The notes under the pieces were generated by a model. That model made no database searches and was not told where the DNA came from. It was given only the letters and a program-made list of their open reading frames with translations. Positions 1 through 12,954 of a stretch of DNA of 64,000 nucleotides are shown piece after piece. Made by a program: the position numbers and the translations under genes. The stretch lies in assembly GCA_015478945.1 (NCBI GenBank), contig JABUQX010117098.1, forward strand, positions 1 to 64,000, written 5' to 3'. This DNA comes from Trachelipus rathkii. Lineage: Eukaryota; Arthropoda; Malacostraca; Isopoda; Trachelipodidae. Positions within the stretch are counted from its first letter, which is position 1; each line of letters begins with the position of its first letter.

Positions 1-284
1 TGACTAGTTATAAATTATAGAAAACAAACTTTTTATTAAAATATTCACTACTATACTATTACTTACCAGGGAATTTAATTTAAATGGCACGGCATTCTAT
101 ATAAAAATGAGCCTTAAGGATGTATAAACATTGATCATGTAGTGTTTCTAAGTTTTCTTTTAATAGTAGTATGAAATTAGTGAACTGTAAAGATTTTTTT
201 TGAGCTTCAACGTTCATGCAATTCCTAAAGTGTACCCACACACAAGTTGGAGGATAAATGGGTTCGTTGGCAACAATAATAAAT
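1..284. other. A+T-rich non-coding DNA, nothing recognised
   Basis: Unique-looking A+T-rich sequence before the first TA tract. I see no open frame of useful length, RNA gene or repeat unit. Confidence 0.5.
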
Positions 285-286
285 AA

Positions 287-326
<40 letters not shown>

Positions 327-425
327 ATATATATATATATAGATTATAATACATATATATAATAATATATATCTATTTAATTAATAAATATATATATTAA
401 TATATATATATATATATATAATTTA
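285..425. repeat. (TA)n low-complexity tract
   Basis: Almost pure alternating T and A with short ATAATA interruptions. It is self-complementary and can form hairpins on either strand. Confidence 0.9.
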
Positions 426-755
426 TATGGTTCATATGAATTTAATGGCTCGCGTTTTTCTGAGTCACATTAAAAATATTTATTATGGATAGAATAGATT
501 ATATTAAATTGTTTTGGTTTTTATATAATTTTCATGATAAGGGTAAAAAGAAATTTAATTTAGAAATTCACTTACGTGGTGATCAACTGTGAAACCTCAA
601 CAGTATTATGACTTAAAATTTAAATAAATGAAAATGAAAATATTTATTTTATATTTTTAATTTATAAAGGTTGAATCAAGATCTTATTTAATTAAATTTA
701 AGGAACATTTTTTAAATAGAAAAATTATTAATGTTTAATATAATATAATTATAAA
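426..755. other. A+T-rich non-coding DNA, nothing recognised
   Basis: Short unique A+T-rich spacer between TA tracts; no coding or RNA signal seen. Confidence 0.45.
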
Positions 756-955
756 ATTATTAAATATATAAAATATAATAATATATAATATTAATATTAA
801 TATATATATATATAAAATAATATATAAAATAATATATAATTATATATATAATATTTATATAATATATATTAATTATATTAATATATTTAATTAATAAATA
901 TATATAGTATATATATATAAATATTAATATATTATAAAATATATTATATATATAA
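756..955. repeat. Imperfect (TA)n/(TAA)n tract
   Basis: Runs of TA, TAA and ATT with almost no G or C. Confidence 0.85.
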
Positions 956-1294
956 GTAAAAAACTTTTATATAAATTTTTTATTTTTATTTTATATTTAT
1001 TATTATAAACTTTATAGTTATTATTCAATAAATCAGTATTATTATTTATCCTAGGGATCTGGCTTCTCACTTATAATTCTATTTACTCTATTAATTCTTG
1101 TGCATACTCTTTGTTGTTACTCATTTTATACTTATTTATTATTTTTTTAATTATTTAATTATTTTTTTATATACTATAAAATTTATAAAAATAAAAAGAA
1201 AGTCAAATGACTTTTATTAATATTCACTTAATTTAGACTCCGTATATATAGTATAACAGCATTTATATTATTTTTTTAGTTATTTTGAACTAGT
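956..1294. other. A+T-rich non-coding DNA, nothing recognised
   Basis: A+T-rich spacer with short T runs. No gene-like signal. Confidence 0.45.
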
Positions 1295-1530
1295 AATATA
1301 TTATATATATATATTATATAATATATATATATATAATTATTTATTAAATATATATATATATGATATATATATTAATATTATATATATACTATATATATAT
1401 AATATTATATATATATATAATATATTATATATATAATATATATAAATATATTATAATATATAATATTATATATATATTTAATTATGATAATTAATATATA
1501 CAGTATTTATATTTATATATAATAATAAAA
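1295..1530. repeat. (TA)n tract
   Basis: Alternating TA with ATATTA variants over about 230 bp. Confidence 0.9.
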
Positions 1531-1769
1531 TAACAATTTACATTATTTTTAAAATAAGGGATTTCCTATCCGATTTAATATAAAACGAGAAAAAATAAAT
1601 AGGATGAAATATTCAAAAAAGGGCTAAATTATTTTTACATAGAATAAATTTGTTAATAAAAAATATAAAAGTACCTGTATGTATACGGTCGATATATATC
1701 GGTGACGTCACGAAGTGATGCCCTAAAAAATAGTTTAGCTTTATCTACTTATCTGGTATAGTAGGTTTA

Positions 1770-1801
1770 ATATATATATAATATATATATATTATATATA
1801 T

Positions 1802-1841
<40 letters not shown>

Positions 1842-1985
1842 TATATAATATATATATATATGATACATATATATATATATAATATTATATTTATAATAGT
1901 ATTATATATTATATATATATATATATAATATGATATATATATATTAATAATAAATAATACATAATATAGTAATAATAATATAAGA
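1770..1985. repeat. (TA)n tract
   Basis: Alternating TA. A minus-strand frame of 103 codons at 1,745-2,056 runs through it, but its translation is almost only I and Y and simply reflects the repeat. Confidence 0.9.
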
Positions 1986-2735
1986 TTAGGGAAAGTAATG
2001 TTGTATATGATTAAAAATTCTATTACATATCCTATCTTCGGACCCATTATTATCATTTAGGATCTACTACTACACAACTTACATGAGGAATAAACTTCAA
2101 GCTACCGATGGAGACAATTAAAATTTGAGCCATCACTATAACTATAGAGCTTGGTAAGCCCGTTATATACGCGAGTTTAACGTTTCGTTGATCACCCACG
2201 CGGCGAAGGTGAGGCCGATAGCCGTTGGGTGACTATATATATAAGTGAGCCTGGAGCGATTGAGAGATTGAATATATATGGCCTTTACAAAGAGCCTAAT
2301 CAGTACTACTATCTATATATACTTTTAAAAAAGTTCAAACTAGTACTTATGACGTACAGTGTTATCAGATAGTACATGAAGTATATTATAGGTAAAATAT
2401 AAAAATATTAATAATTAAATAAATCATACATATTTCTGTAACAATGGACTAATTATAGTTATAATAACTAATATATAATTTTTTAATATATAATCATTAC
2501 AGATAAGGAAAATTTATAAAAATAATTCTATAATGATTTACGTGTATATTATGTATTAGTGTTATTGCCTATAGTGAGACGTATCTAAGCTGTACTCAAC
2601 AAGTGTTTCAAGAGTAATTTTTACCTCTTTTGGGAAACATAATAAGGAAATAAGATTTATATATTTATTTACCATATAAGTGAAAATTGCTAATCTAACA
2701 CTAGGAACTTTATGATGGAAACAATTATCGCTAAT
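1986..2735. other. Unique spacer with a small G+C pocket
   Basis: Non-coding by eye. The pocket at about 2,140-2,240 contains an imperfect hairpin: ATCACCCACGCGGC near 2,191 faces GCCGTTGGGTGAC near 2,219. The TGACGTCA palindrome near 1,703 lies just before the previous TA tract. Neither is tied to a gene. Confidence 0.35.
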
Positions 2736-3035
2736 ATATTAGTATATATTATTATTTTATTATTTAATTATTAATTATTAATTATTATTATATATTATTA
2801 TTATATTATTAATTAATTATTATTATTATTTATTATTATTATTTTATATTATTTATTATTATTATTATTATATATTTATAATATTTTATATTAATATTAT
2901 TATATTATTTTAATTAGATTATTTTAATTTAATTATTTATATTATATTAATTTGTATTATTTATTAATATATATTATTATTATCATTATTATATTATTTG
3001 TTATTATATTTATAATATTTATTTTATTGTGATAT
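2736..3035. repeat. Degenerate (ATT)n trinucleotide tract
   Basis: About 300 bp dominated by ATT, TTA and TAT triplets with few other bases; a decayed trinucleotide microsatellite. Confidence 0.85.
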
Positions 3036-4859
3036 AATGTTTTATATGCCCGTGGTGTAAACTTTAAAACAAAAAAAAAAAAAATTTGGTGTGTTTGTAA
3101 AGAGATACTTATATGTATTCCCACAATTATTTATTACGATACGTAAAGCATATCATTATTATATTAATATTTATATTTTATTATCATTATAACAAGTAGT
3201 TAATACTTATTTCTATTTTAAATATATGTTAATATATTATGAATTGTATTAAGTATATATATATATCTAAGTAACGATTATTAGTCACAAATAGAATAAT
3301 ATAAAGTACATGATCATTCGTACGGATAGAAATTTTTTATATATATCCTACACATAGTTATTTATTAAATATTATATATATTATAATATATTATATATAT
3401 ATCTATAATGGACCTTAAGTAAAATCACTTGTGAGGCTCCTCAATAATATATAATTTAAGTTAATATGAGAAAAGTAGTTAGGTAAACCTTTGAATTGTA
3501 AGATTTAATTAACATTTAGTAATTTGATTAAAGAGAATGAGAATTAATAAGATAGATAACACTTTTATTTTCATTTTACTTTAAATTCTTATAATATAAA
3601 TAATATTACAAAATACATAAAGAAAATTATGTTTTTTATTATTTTATTTTATTATATTATTGGTGCTTACCACCATTAAGCTTTTAGGGAAAATTGTTAA
3701 GACTCTCGCGAAGGGACAAATCTCAGATGTTTACTCTTGAATCTTAATTCGATGTACTGTTGAGACTAAATCAGAGAAACTATTAAGATATTGGTTTGTT
3801 ATATTTTGGTTTCCATATTAATATTATTACAATAAATATTAAAAACCGGTTTTTACAAAAAAATAAAATAAAAATTAATAAATACATTTCTTATTATATT
3901 TATATAATATATTAGTGTTAGAATATCTTATATATTAAATACCTCTTTTATTATTTATTTTGTTTATACCAGCACTTTTAATTTACAAATATTAAAACGT
4001 AACCGAATTACTTTATTCAAATAGCCTAATGGTTCAGCGTAAGTTTATTTAAATTAGTCCTTTAGTAGTTGGGGTGTAACACTAAGAGGCCAAGAAAGGT
4101 TATAAGGTGAAATTACCAGTATGTAGATAAGAAAAGAAATAGGTGAGTAATAAGTATAATCAACACATGTTATGTAAGCATTTTTTTAAAGATAGAGAAA
4201 GAGTGAATGTGTAATATAATCCAAAATACATAATCGAATCGTATAAAGAATTTGGAAATAATCACTAAATTCGATTACGTAAAGAGCTTAAAAGATTGAT
4301 CTAAAAAGATAGATACGTTTTTATTCTTTTGGTTTATTTTATAATTTTGACAAAAACAATATATAATTATTTATCGATTTGTTGAGAATCGTACATTCAC
4401 ATACTTACTGAATACGTAATGAGGTTGGATTACATTTTATTACTATTATATACCTATACTAATATATTTATTATTTCTATTGATAATAAATTTTACCTAT
4501 ATTAGAATAATAACATTTGTTGGTATACTATTATCATAATATATATAAGTTTATTTAGTTATATATTATGATGGTCAGATTGAAAGTATGAATCCTGTTT
4601 TATATATACAACTATAACATGGCTGTTAGCATTAATTACCACCAACTCTATGCATACATTTGTTTGCAAATACATTCCGGAGAGTAATATAAAATTATTG
4701 ACGCTTAATGGACACAATAATTTCTATTTTTCTATTTTATATAATGTTTTCTGGTACCAGTACAATAGTTCTAAATTAAGTTTTTGTGTTCTTATGATAC
4801 TAAATTAGGAATTATCCTAGTTGAGATGATAAAAACACGGCAAAGATAATAGTGCCTAT
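3036..4859. other. A+T-rich non-coding DNA
   Basis: No gene recognised. It includes a short TA run near 3,360-3,410 and an isolated match to the pol III A-box consensus, TAGCCTAATGG at 4,022-4,032 on the plus strand. No convincing B box follows, so no tRNA is called. Confidence 0.4.
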
Positions 4860-5460
4860 AAGGAGTTCGGGTCTCTCGGCCTCCCTCACCCGGATGGATT
4901 ACACTTGTGGACAGGAGAGGGAGAGGTCTTTCTACATCCCCTCCCGGCGCGTCACGATAACTTCCTAGCGGGATTAACCCCCTTCGTCTGGACAATCATG
5001 GTCTTGGTGGTGTTCGCGGGGGTTCCTCCGCATCTATTCCCATCTTCGGGGTCTATAAATTATTTCGATCACCTCCTCAACCTACAGATTCCACGCCGTC
5101 CGGCTCGAGCCCCGCTAGAAATTTGGTGAATATAATTTTGCTCCTCTTTCTATTTTTATATATAGGAATGTTTTTAAAAACGAGTTTTTTATATATTTAG
5201 GTGGAGCTTCGAGCATAAGAGCGGGGATCTAGTGAGAATGTTGGGAGAGAATAGTTATCTATTACCACCGAGAGGGGAATGAAGAAATCTTATTCGAGAG
5301 AACACGGTTCGAAGCGCGTACACCTAATTCATACAGAGAATCCAAAAAGCGGGCGTTCGCGCGCGGAGACGCGATACACCTGAGGGGGGTATAATAAGAA
5401 TTCTCAGGTTCTCACAGTACGTCCGACCGATAGGCCAAGAAGCATGATTCCCACAGGATC
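4860..5460. other. G+C-richer island, unidentified
   Basis: Markedly richer in G and C than its surroundings, with open frames of 67-74 codons on both strands (4,792-4,995 minus; 4,905-5,129 plus). Neither translation has a domain or motif I recognise, and opposing open frames are expected where stops are rare because of composition. It could be a decayed mobile element or an exon remnant. No function is assigned. Confidence 0.35.
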
Positions 5461-6289
5461 TTTTCTCTTGCATACATTCAGATTGTTTTACCACTACGCG
5501 TTCATCTCACCTTAAATAATCCGATGATAATAAAACTTACGTCGATATTAATGGATATCTTATAAAAAAATTAAACCAAAGTATAGCAGCCGCCAATAAA
5601 CTGATGCAGGATTATTCACGGCGTGAATTTTATACCAATAATCCTCACTGTATTTCAAAATTGTGGTAAGATATATTTAATCTGATAGGTTAACCTTGGG
5701 CCCGCTCTCTCTTAGCCTACATATCTGGTGTGGGATTGTCATTCATTAAAAATTTCTTAGCCATCTCTTTCAGGATAAGTTCAACAAAAGCATCAATTAG
5801 TTAATATTTTTTAATGCTTTAATTGTCAAAGGCTGGGAAATTTTAAATAAAATTTTCTTATGATTTCAGAAATTATTATTGACCAAAATGAAAAAGAATA
5901 ATACCCCATACTACGGGGCACTTTTTCCTTAACTACTAGGTCTATAACTCAGTTCGTTATAGAGGCCGTTTTTTCACTGAGGGTTATTGTAATGGTGTTA
6001 TAAATTTTTTTGGTATTTATTAAAATTTTTAAAACCTTGTTTTTAACAGTATTTATGTAATTTGATAGTATTTATCTAAAACTCGAAATATGGACTTCTA
6101 AAACTATTGATGAAGATTACATAAAGATTATGTGAGGGTGACTCCTCAAGTATACCTATAATGAATAAGAAGCAGTACGATCTCCAAAACTTTTATTTTG
6201 AATCGGCGTACCTAATTACCCAAAGACTAAAATAAATTAATAATTATAAAAGTTTTTCATCTCTCAAAGTTGTACCCCTGTACAGGCCT
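5461..6289. other. A+T-rich non-coding DNA, nothing recognised
   Basis: Unique sequence with moderate A+T bias. No long frame, tRNA-like fold or tandem unit was found. Confidence 0.4.
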
Positions 6290-6690
6290 ATAATATAATT
6301 AATAATAATAATATTAATAATATAATTATATATATTATATATATTAATAATATATATAATAATATATATATAATATAATATATTATTATAAACTATAAAA
6401 AATTAAAATAAAATGAATATAGGCAATAAATTATAAATCAATTTATATGAAAGCTTACCAAAAAATATAAAAACGTAAGTTTCTTTTATAAGCAAATATC
6501 AGAATTTTTATAATTTTTAATTATTTGCTATAAAAATTATTACCTATAACCTTTCCATACTACATTAATTTATTTTGAGATGAAAAGCAAAGTTTAAAAC
6601 GAAAGTTCTAATAATATAATATTATAATTATATATATATATATTAATTAATATATATATATATATATAATATAACTATTAAGATATAATT
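6290..6690. repeat. Two (TA)n-type tracts with short spacer
   Basis: Alternating TA/TAA at about 6,290-6,390 and 6,612-6,690, separated by about 220 bp of A+T-rich sequence. Confidence 0.8.
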
Positions 6691-8095
6691 AATACTAGTT
6701 TCAATAAAAACAAATTTATTATTTATTATATTTTATTTATATTTTTTTTTTTTTTATTAGGTAGGGACGGTACCCACCAAAGTATCACTTCACGTACTCA
6801 CCACTTATTATGGGGGACCACTGGACCTAAAAGATGATATGGCATAAAAGAAATATTGATTTTGTCATACATGTAATAAAGTGAAAATCAAACCGGACGC
6901 TTTTCCTTGATTGAAATGAGAAATTTTCTGTATTATTTATTTTTTTTTTTTTAAGGGATCAGTAGATAAATAATATTTCTGGTGAGCATTTATAGTCGTA
7001 GGTAAATTATACATATGGTATTTATATTGACTTGAGCGAATAATGAATATCGATTTTTTTTCCAATAAATATCGTGTTTTTTCTTACGAATGAATAGGTA
7101 CAATTTAAATTATGTCTAATAAACCTAAAAATATAGCGTGCAGTTGACCTTATATAAGATACTTTAATTATAAAATTTAGAGAGCTTTCATGAGATATTA
7201 TTATTAAGACACCTGTTGAGAAACTCGTAATAAATCATGCGTGTGTATTTTATTGTGTTTTTGTGCGCTTTTATGCGATTACACAAGATTCAGTGTGAAA
7301 TATTGTAGCATGAGTCATAATATTTTTTACTAATTATATTCCTTCTCGAGCTTATTATGTTGAGGGATTATTATCGAGGCTGATGGGTGAGATGACTAGA
7401 GGAGGGATAACGAAGTCCCCCAGTATAGCCATCCAACATCGGGAGGCTAGAGAGAACCAGACTCCTTTAGCCATTCATAATGGTACGGTTTACCTTATAA
7501 TAATGGTATTAAGTTATTAGAACTTATTATTATAAAAAAGAATAATTTTATTTAATTCCCACGGTTTTATTATTACACTATGGTATTACTGTAACTTAAA
7601 GTCTATAATGTTTTTACAGGGGTTTTAATTATTTCAAGATTAGGTCAAAAACACATTATCATATTTTACATACGTTCTATTCACTTACAATTAAGAATGT
7701 CCATTGATGCATCAACTTTATTTATTTTGTATAATATTAAAATTTTTAAAAAATTTTATCAGCACAATTTCAAATATTATATTAGTATCTTAACATTCAA
7801 ACAAGATATAATATAATACTAATTAGGTAACAATTAGGATTAATCACTAATTTAAAAAAATAAAAAAGATATGATTCAATATGAATAACTACATTCTGTT
7901 ATAATTAGTTACCATTTTATTAACCATGTAAACACCATTAAATTAAACTAAACACAATTCGTAATTAATATATATATTAAATATAATTTATTAATAGTAA
8001 TGTACCATAAAAATTAGTTATAATTAATACCAAGAATTTAATTTATACTACAGGATTTTAACCTTTAGCCATATATTTAAATTTAAATTACTTTT
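6691..8095. other. A+T-rich non-coding DNA, nothing recognised
   Basis: Contains T runs near 6,740 and 6,940 and a small G+C-richer pocket at about 7,370-7,470. I could not match the pocket to any known element. Confidence 0.4.
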
Positions 8096-8295
8096 ATCTA
8101 AATAATATAATATAATTATAATTTAATTATTAATAATTATATATTATATATTATATATAATTATTAATATATATATTATAATAATATATATATATAACTA
8201 TATTATAAAATATATATATATATATTTATATAATTATATTATATATATAATATTAAATTATATTATAATATATATATATATAATATTAATACTTA
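8096..8295. repeat. (TA)n tract
   Basis: Alternating TA with TAATTA variants. Confidence 0.88.
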
Positions 8296-8944
8296 TAGAA
8301 AAAAGTATGTTAAATAATATAATAACTTTTTTCTTATTTCTAAACCTTTATTCGTGGAATAAGTGGACTCTCATACCTCTAAAAAGGGTAATCTATTTAT
8401 ATCTAAACTTTTGGGGATAGTAAGAATGAAAATATTAATTACTTATGGCAGGTTAAAAATTTTAACTATTTTGTTGCATACAGTTCGTGTAGCACAAATG
8501 AAAACATTTAGATGAGAGATAAATAAAAATAGAAAAAATTAAGAGTTTATAATATTTCATTACTATTCACCACTATTATTTTCTTAGCTCTAACTTTACT
8601 GGGAAATTATATAACATCGAATTTAAAAATATGCATTTTAAACTTATTATTACATTGTATTTAACTAATGGTTTGAGGTGGAGAGAAATTAATAATAATT
8701 TTCGTTACTCACGTGATAGAATTATAATGTCCAGTCAAATTATTGCAGCATTTTGTGGATTCAATATTATTATTCTACGGCTCAATTGACCAACCACCTT
8801 TTAATTCAGCACTTTTGAATTTACTTATCAAAATATACTCCACCTATATCAATAGTAATTATACGTAGATTCCATCACCGTCAATTAGGAACTCGTATTG
8901 ATATTGGATCATATTGAATTCGATTATCAATACACGGCCTAGAT
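8296..8944. other. A+T-rich non-coding DNA, nothing recognised
   Basis: Unique A+T-rich sequence; no coding or RNA feature seen. Confidence 0.4.
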
Positions 8945-9020
8945 TACTGGAGATTAGAAGATTCGAACCTCACCTCTTATGACTTCTACGCGTGTATGTC
9001 TAACCACTATGACCAAAATG
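8945..9020 (-). other. tRNA-like / SINE head remnant
   Basis: Read on the minus strand, TGGTCATAGTGG (9,004-9,015) matches a pol III A box with one extra base. GGTTCGAATCT (8,959-8,969) is a near-perfect B box. The A and B boxes are about 35 bp apart, as in tRNA genes. A D-arm GTC...GAC pair and a T-arm with four of five pairs can be drawn. The anticodon stem does not pair well and no acceptor stem is evident, so this is better read as a decayed tRNA pseudogene or the head of a tRNA-derived SINE than a working tRNA. No poly(A) end was identified. Confidence 0.5.
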
Positions 9021-9059
9021 AGGATGATTACTTTATAACGATAAACAATTTAATAATTA

Positions 9060-9139
9060 TATATTTACGTTATTAATTATTATCGGTATATATATATATA
9101 TATTAATATATATATAAATATATATATAATATATTATAT

Positions 9140-9173
<34 letters not shown>

Positions 9174-9200
9174 TATAATAATTATTAATATATAAATTAT
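9060..9200. repeat. (TA)n tract
   Basis: Alternating TA with a few TAATAT interruptions. Confidence 0.88.
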
Positions 9201-9255
9201 CATAAACTTTAAAATTCAGATTTTATCACAAAAACAAAATCCACAACAGAACACA

Positions 9256-9840
9256 ACTCACACACACACACATTATATATATATTATACTGTAATCATAT
9301 ATTAGTTAATTAATTATACACACATATATATATTAAATAATATAATATATAATATATTAATATAATATATATATATATATATATTATATATTAGTATATA
9401 TAATATATTAATATATATATTAATATTATATAATATATATATATATATATAATAATATAATAATATTAATATATATAATTGTTATTATTATATATATTTA
9501 AATATATATATATACTGTTAATAATATATATAATATATTATATAATTTATTACTTGTATATATTATATATATATAATTTTAAATATATATAATAATATAT
9601 TATATGTATATAATATATTTATTTAATTTATATAAATATTTATTATAATATATTAAATATATATATTTATATTAGTTATATATTATATATATTATATATT
9701 TTTATATATATATATATAATATATATATATATATATTAATAATATCATATATATATTTATATATCATTATATATATAATATTAATATATATATAATATAT
9801 TATATATATATATATATATATATACTTAATATAGTGATTA
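9256..9840. repeat. Long compound (CA)n-(TA)n tract
   Basis: A short (CA)n run at about 9,256-9,271 leads into nearly 560 bp of TA/TAA/ATT sequence, one of the longest such blocks here. A minus-strand frame at 9,702-9,965 is mainly repeat translation and is not called. Confidence 0.88.
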
Positions 9841-10499
9841 TTTAAGGTTAACTTAATCGCCCCTATATTTAACGCTAGCAGGTAATTTAGACTATAAAAC
9901 CTCATCAAGTAAATCACCATAGTTGTAAAAATGAAAAAGCGAAATAGTAAAATAAGCAATGGCAAATAACAGAAATGCTATTAATTATTTACACGTTTAA
10001 TTATTTAATTATATAATATTCAAATAATTTCTATCATAAATTTTATCAGTTTTAACAATTTATCTAATCATGGTTTGTGGATAAATATATTTTATTGGAT
10101 TTTTAAGCATATTATTGAGGCAGGATTAGAAAATTTATGGAAATAATTTTAATTATTTTATTGTTTATTTGGGGTAATTCTATTTTCGGATGTAAAAATA
10201 ACCCTTTTTTTATGCCCTATTTAAACAAAATAATTAATGTAAGAATAATCTAACAAATTTAAATCAAACTCACTGGGTGTGTAAGCAAACACAAACTGGC
10301 TCAATCGGGTAATTCTTTATTTGGTAAATGAATAATTAATTTCAAATATTATTATTATACACTGCAAAAAGTAGGCTTTATACTTTAAATAATGTATTTA
10401 CAGAAGAACTGGAATTTGGATGACAACGTTTTCGCCATTACCCATTGAAAGGGTCTCTTATTATCAGCTGACTGGGGCCACTTATATAAATAGTGAATA
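9841..10499. other. A+T-rich non-coding DNA, nothing recognised
   Basis: Unique spacer; no supported gene. Confidence 0.4.
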
Positions 10500-10830
10500 A
10501 TTATATGTTCTTTATGATTTTATATAAATAGTGATAATTAATGATTGGTAATATCAATAATGATAATAATGAATATAATAATAGGTATGTTTGGTATTCT
10601 TAAATGATATTAATGGTAATTATAATTAGATAAAAAATTAGTGTTTCAATGTAATAATTAAGTCAATACTAGATAATGATGATGGCATGATAGTAATGAT
10701 GGATATGTAATTATAATGATATGTAGATTAGTAATAACGGATAATGGTAATATAAATGATAACAATTAATAATAGTTAGTGGATAATATAATAATAATAG
10801 TAATGGTAATAGTGGCAGTATTAATGTTTA
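10500..10830. repeat. Degenerate (AAT)n/(GAT)n tract
   Basis: Dense AATGATAAT-like triplets with many substitutions on the plus strand and very few C. It looks like an old trinucleotide microsatellite. Confidence 0.65.
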
Positions 10831-10930
10831 ATCGACAGTAAATATTTAATATATATAATAATATTATATTATATTATTATTTTAATATTTATTTTATGTA
10901 ATTTATTACTATATATTTATTATTAAAAGA

Positions 10931-11180
10931 GCGCCGATAGCTCTAGTGTTAATAGATAGCTAACTCGCACCAGAACAAGCGAGGGTCCTCAAGGTTATCT
11001 AGCAATAGCTGTCGGTAGTGGAGTAATGTGAGTATTCTCGTCCTTGGGCTTGGCTCCGTCCTTAGCTCGGTATAACGTTAAATGAGTTATAGCACTCACT
11101 CCTCCTTTAGATTAGGTAGCTTACTGTACCGTGTGAGTTAAGACGGTTGTTTATCTCTCAAAAAAAAAAAAAAAAAAAAA
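10931..11180 (+). mobile_element. tRNA-derived SINE candidate with poly(A) tail
   Basis: The unit opens with a tRNA-like head. GCGCCGA (10,931-10,937) can partly pair with CTGTCGG downstream. TAGCTCTAGTG (10,938-10,948) is an A box with one mismatch. CTCGC (10,964-10,968) and GCGAG (10,979-10,983) form a perfect five-pair stem in the anticodon-arm position, with a loop of ten rather than seven bases. GGTTATCTAGC (10,993-11,003) sits where the B box belongs but is degenerate. About 150 bp of unrelated, G+C-richer body follows, ending in 21 A residues (11,160-11,180). Head, body and A-tail are the standard layout of a SINE copied by LINE machinery. Target-site duplications are not obvious because the flanks are TA repeat. 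Confidence 0.5.
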
Positions 11181-11216
11181 TAAAAAAATAATATATTAAT
11201 ATATAATATATATATA

Positions 11217-11253
<37 letters not shown>

Positions 11254-11264
11254 TATATTAATAT

Positions 11265-11302
<38 letters not shown>

Positions 11303-11625
11303 TTAATATATATAATATTATATATATATATATAAATATAATATAAAATATTATTATATATATACATTATATAATATATATATAATATAATATTAATATA
11401 TATTATGAAATATATATATATATGATATAATTTATCATCATACTATATATATATAATTATAGATATTATTATTATATTATTATTAATTTATATATATTAT
11501 ATATTAATATTAATATATATTAATATATATTAGTATATAATTATATATTATTTATAATATATATATATATAATTATATATATAATTAAATTAATATATAT
11601 TAATAATATATATAATAATTATTTT
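11181..11625. repeat. (TA)n tract
   Basis: About 440 bp of alternating TA and TAA immediately after the A-tail. A 69-codon minus-strand frame here is a repeat artefact. Confidence 0.88.
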
Positions 11626-11629
11626 ATCA

Positions 11630-12461
11630 CTAGGCCTATTTAGAGATAGGTCTACGAGACGACGGGGTTAACAGATTTATGGTGGGGGACTGATTTTTCT
11701 ATACTTCACCGAATGAGGAAGGTGACGGATGAAAGAACTCACCGCGACATACGCTTAGCAGCAATAGACCCTTCCATTAGGCTCCCCTTCTACACGATGA
11801 GCCTGGGAGGCACCGAATGCAGAAGTAGATTCTGGAGATCGCGGCATACTTTAACCCCGTAGTATGAGGAAATAGTCACTCAAAAAATGATTCGCCAGAA
11901 GAAAACGTGATAGCTGTATGTCTCCAGATTCGCGGCCAGGTTACAGGACGGCACGGCCTCGCAGCAGACGCGTCCAGACGGGGTTCCGGCCGGCGGTCGA
12001 TCTAGCCAAAAACTGTAAAAGAATAAATTCGCATGTGGAGTGACGAAATTACTTCTTTTTATATTATTTGTAATTTACTTTTATGGAATAGGGATATACG
12101 AGGATTTCGTTAAGTCACACGGTAGCAGAAGAAAAAGAGTTTGGGAGGGAAGAGTCTAGTTCAGCGTGTCTAAACCCTACATAGCCACGTCGTTCACTGA
12201 ATAGAAGGTTATTAGTTCGCGAACTACATCGATCGATTCCTTATAGGCTGGGAACAACACGGTAGGAGAAAATTTCATACACTCTATCTCTCCCCTACAT
12301 GATATGCCCTGACTTTTGTTTACTTAGGTATATTAGGACAACTTAAGCTCTATATGCACGTATGTCCAGACGAGTGTGAAAACTATGATTTGGAAAATTT
12401 GACGCAGGCGAAATGATGTGGGGAACGTCATAATCCACTAGTTCATGTGGGAGCTGGGTGA
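11630..12461. other. G+C-richer island, unidentified
   Basis: Sharply bounded from the neighbouring TA tract. Contains small perfect palindromes, for example TAGTTCGCGAACTA at 12,213-12,226, but no frame I recognise. Its right part runs into the weak reverse-transcriptase-like segment at 12,462, so the island may be the decayed body of one retrotransposon. That link is inference. Confidence 0.35.
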
Positions 12462-12660
12462 AAGTCGGAGGAACCTCCGAACACAGCTAACACACATCAA
12501 ACAATTAAGGAATGTGTCAAACAATTACCACCTAAAAAGGCGGAGGGTTTCGGCGCACCTCCCTAATTCTATAATTAAATCGGGCGCGTATATTACATTA
12601 ATTAATTACGGAAATATTAGGGTCGAGTTGTTTTTTAGTAAAATTGTTAATATTGATAGG
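12462..12660 (+). mobile_element. Possible decayed reverse-transcriptase segment
   Basis: Frame 12,462-12,563 translates to 34 residues ending TIKECVKQLPPKKAEGFGAP-P before a stop. The neighbouring frame, open from 12,445 to 12,663, continues with NSIIKSGAYITLINYG. Joined by one frameshift these resemble the N-terminal part of non-LTR reverse transcriptases, where a helix ending in L-x-x-x-KA-x-G-x-DG-x-P is followed by a second helix. The aspartate usual after the glycine is missing here. The similarity is short and judged by eye, so chance is possible. It would be a frameshifted fragment with no activity. Confidence 0.3.
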
Positions 12661-12954
12661 TAGAATTTTACTAATATTGTTACATAATGTTAACCCACTC
12701 TAGGGAAAATTTTTACATACATATAAACCAATAAAAAATCACCCTATACTCTCACAATTATTAGAAAGGTTATCATTGGGGGATAACAACTTATCATTAA
12801 AATAGTAAAAAATTTTACCCCAAGGTAAATTCGGGAACAATAAACTAATACGGGGTAGTAAAAATGTTCTATAAAAAAAAATAGTAACATACTTAGGCAT
12901 TACTACTTGTAGTAGTAAAAATTATTACTATATCATAATTTTTCTTAAGTGTAC
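12661..12954. other. A+T-rich non-coding DNA, nothing recognised
   Basis: Spacer of about 290 bp; no feature seen. Confidence 0.4.

Noticed and set aside
1703..1710. TGACGTCA as a cAMP-response element
   Set aside because: An eight-base palindrome with no gene or promoter nearby; no support for function.
1745..2056. 103-codon minus-strand open frame
   Set aside because: Mostly I and Y from translating (TA)n repeat; not a gene.
4022..4032. Perfect pol III A-box word as a tRNA gene
   Set aside because: No B box or cloverleaf follows; an 11-base degenerate match is expected by chance.
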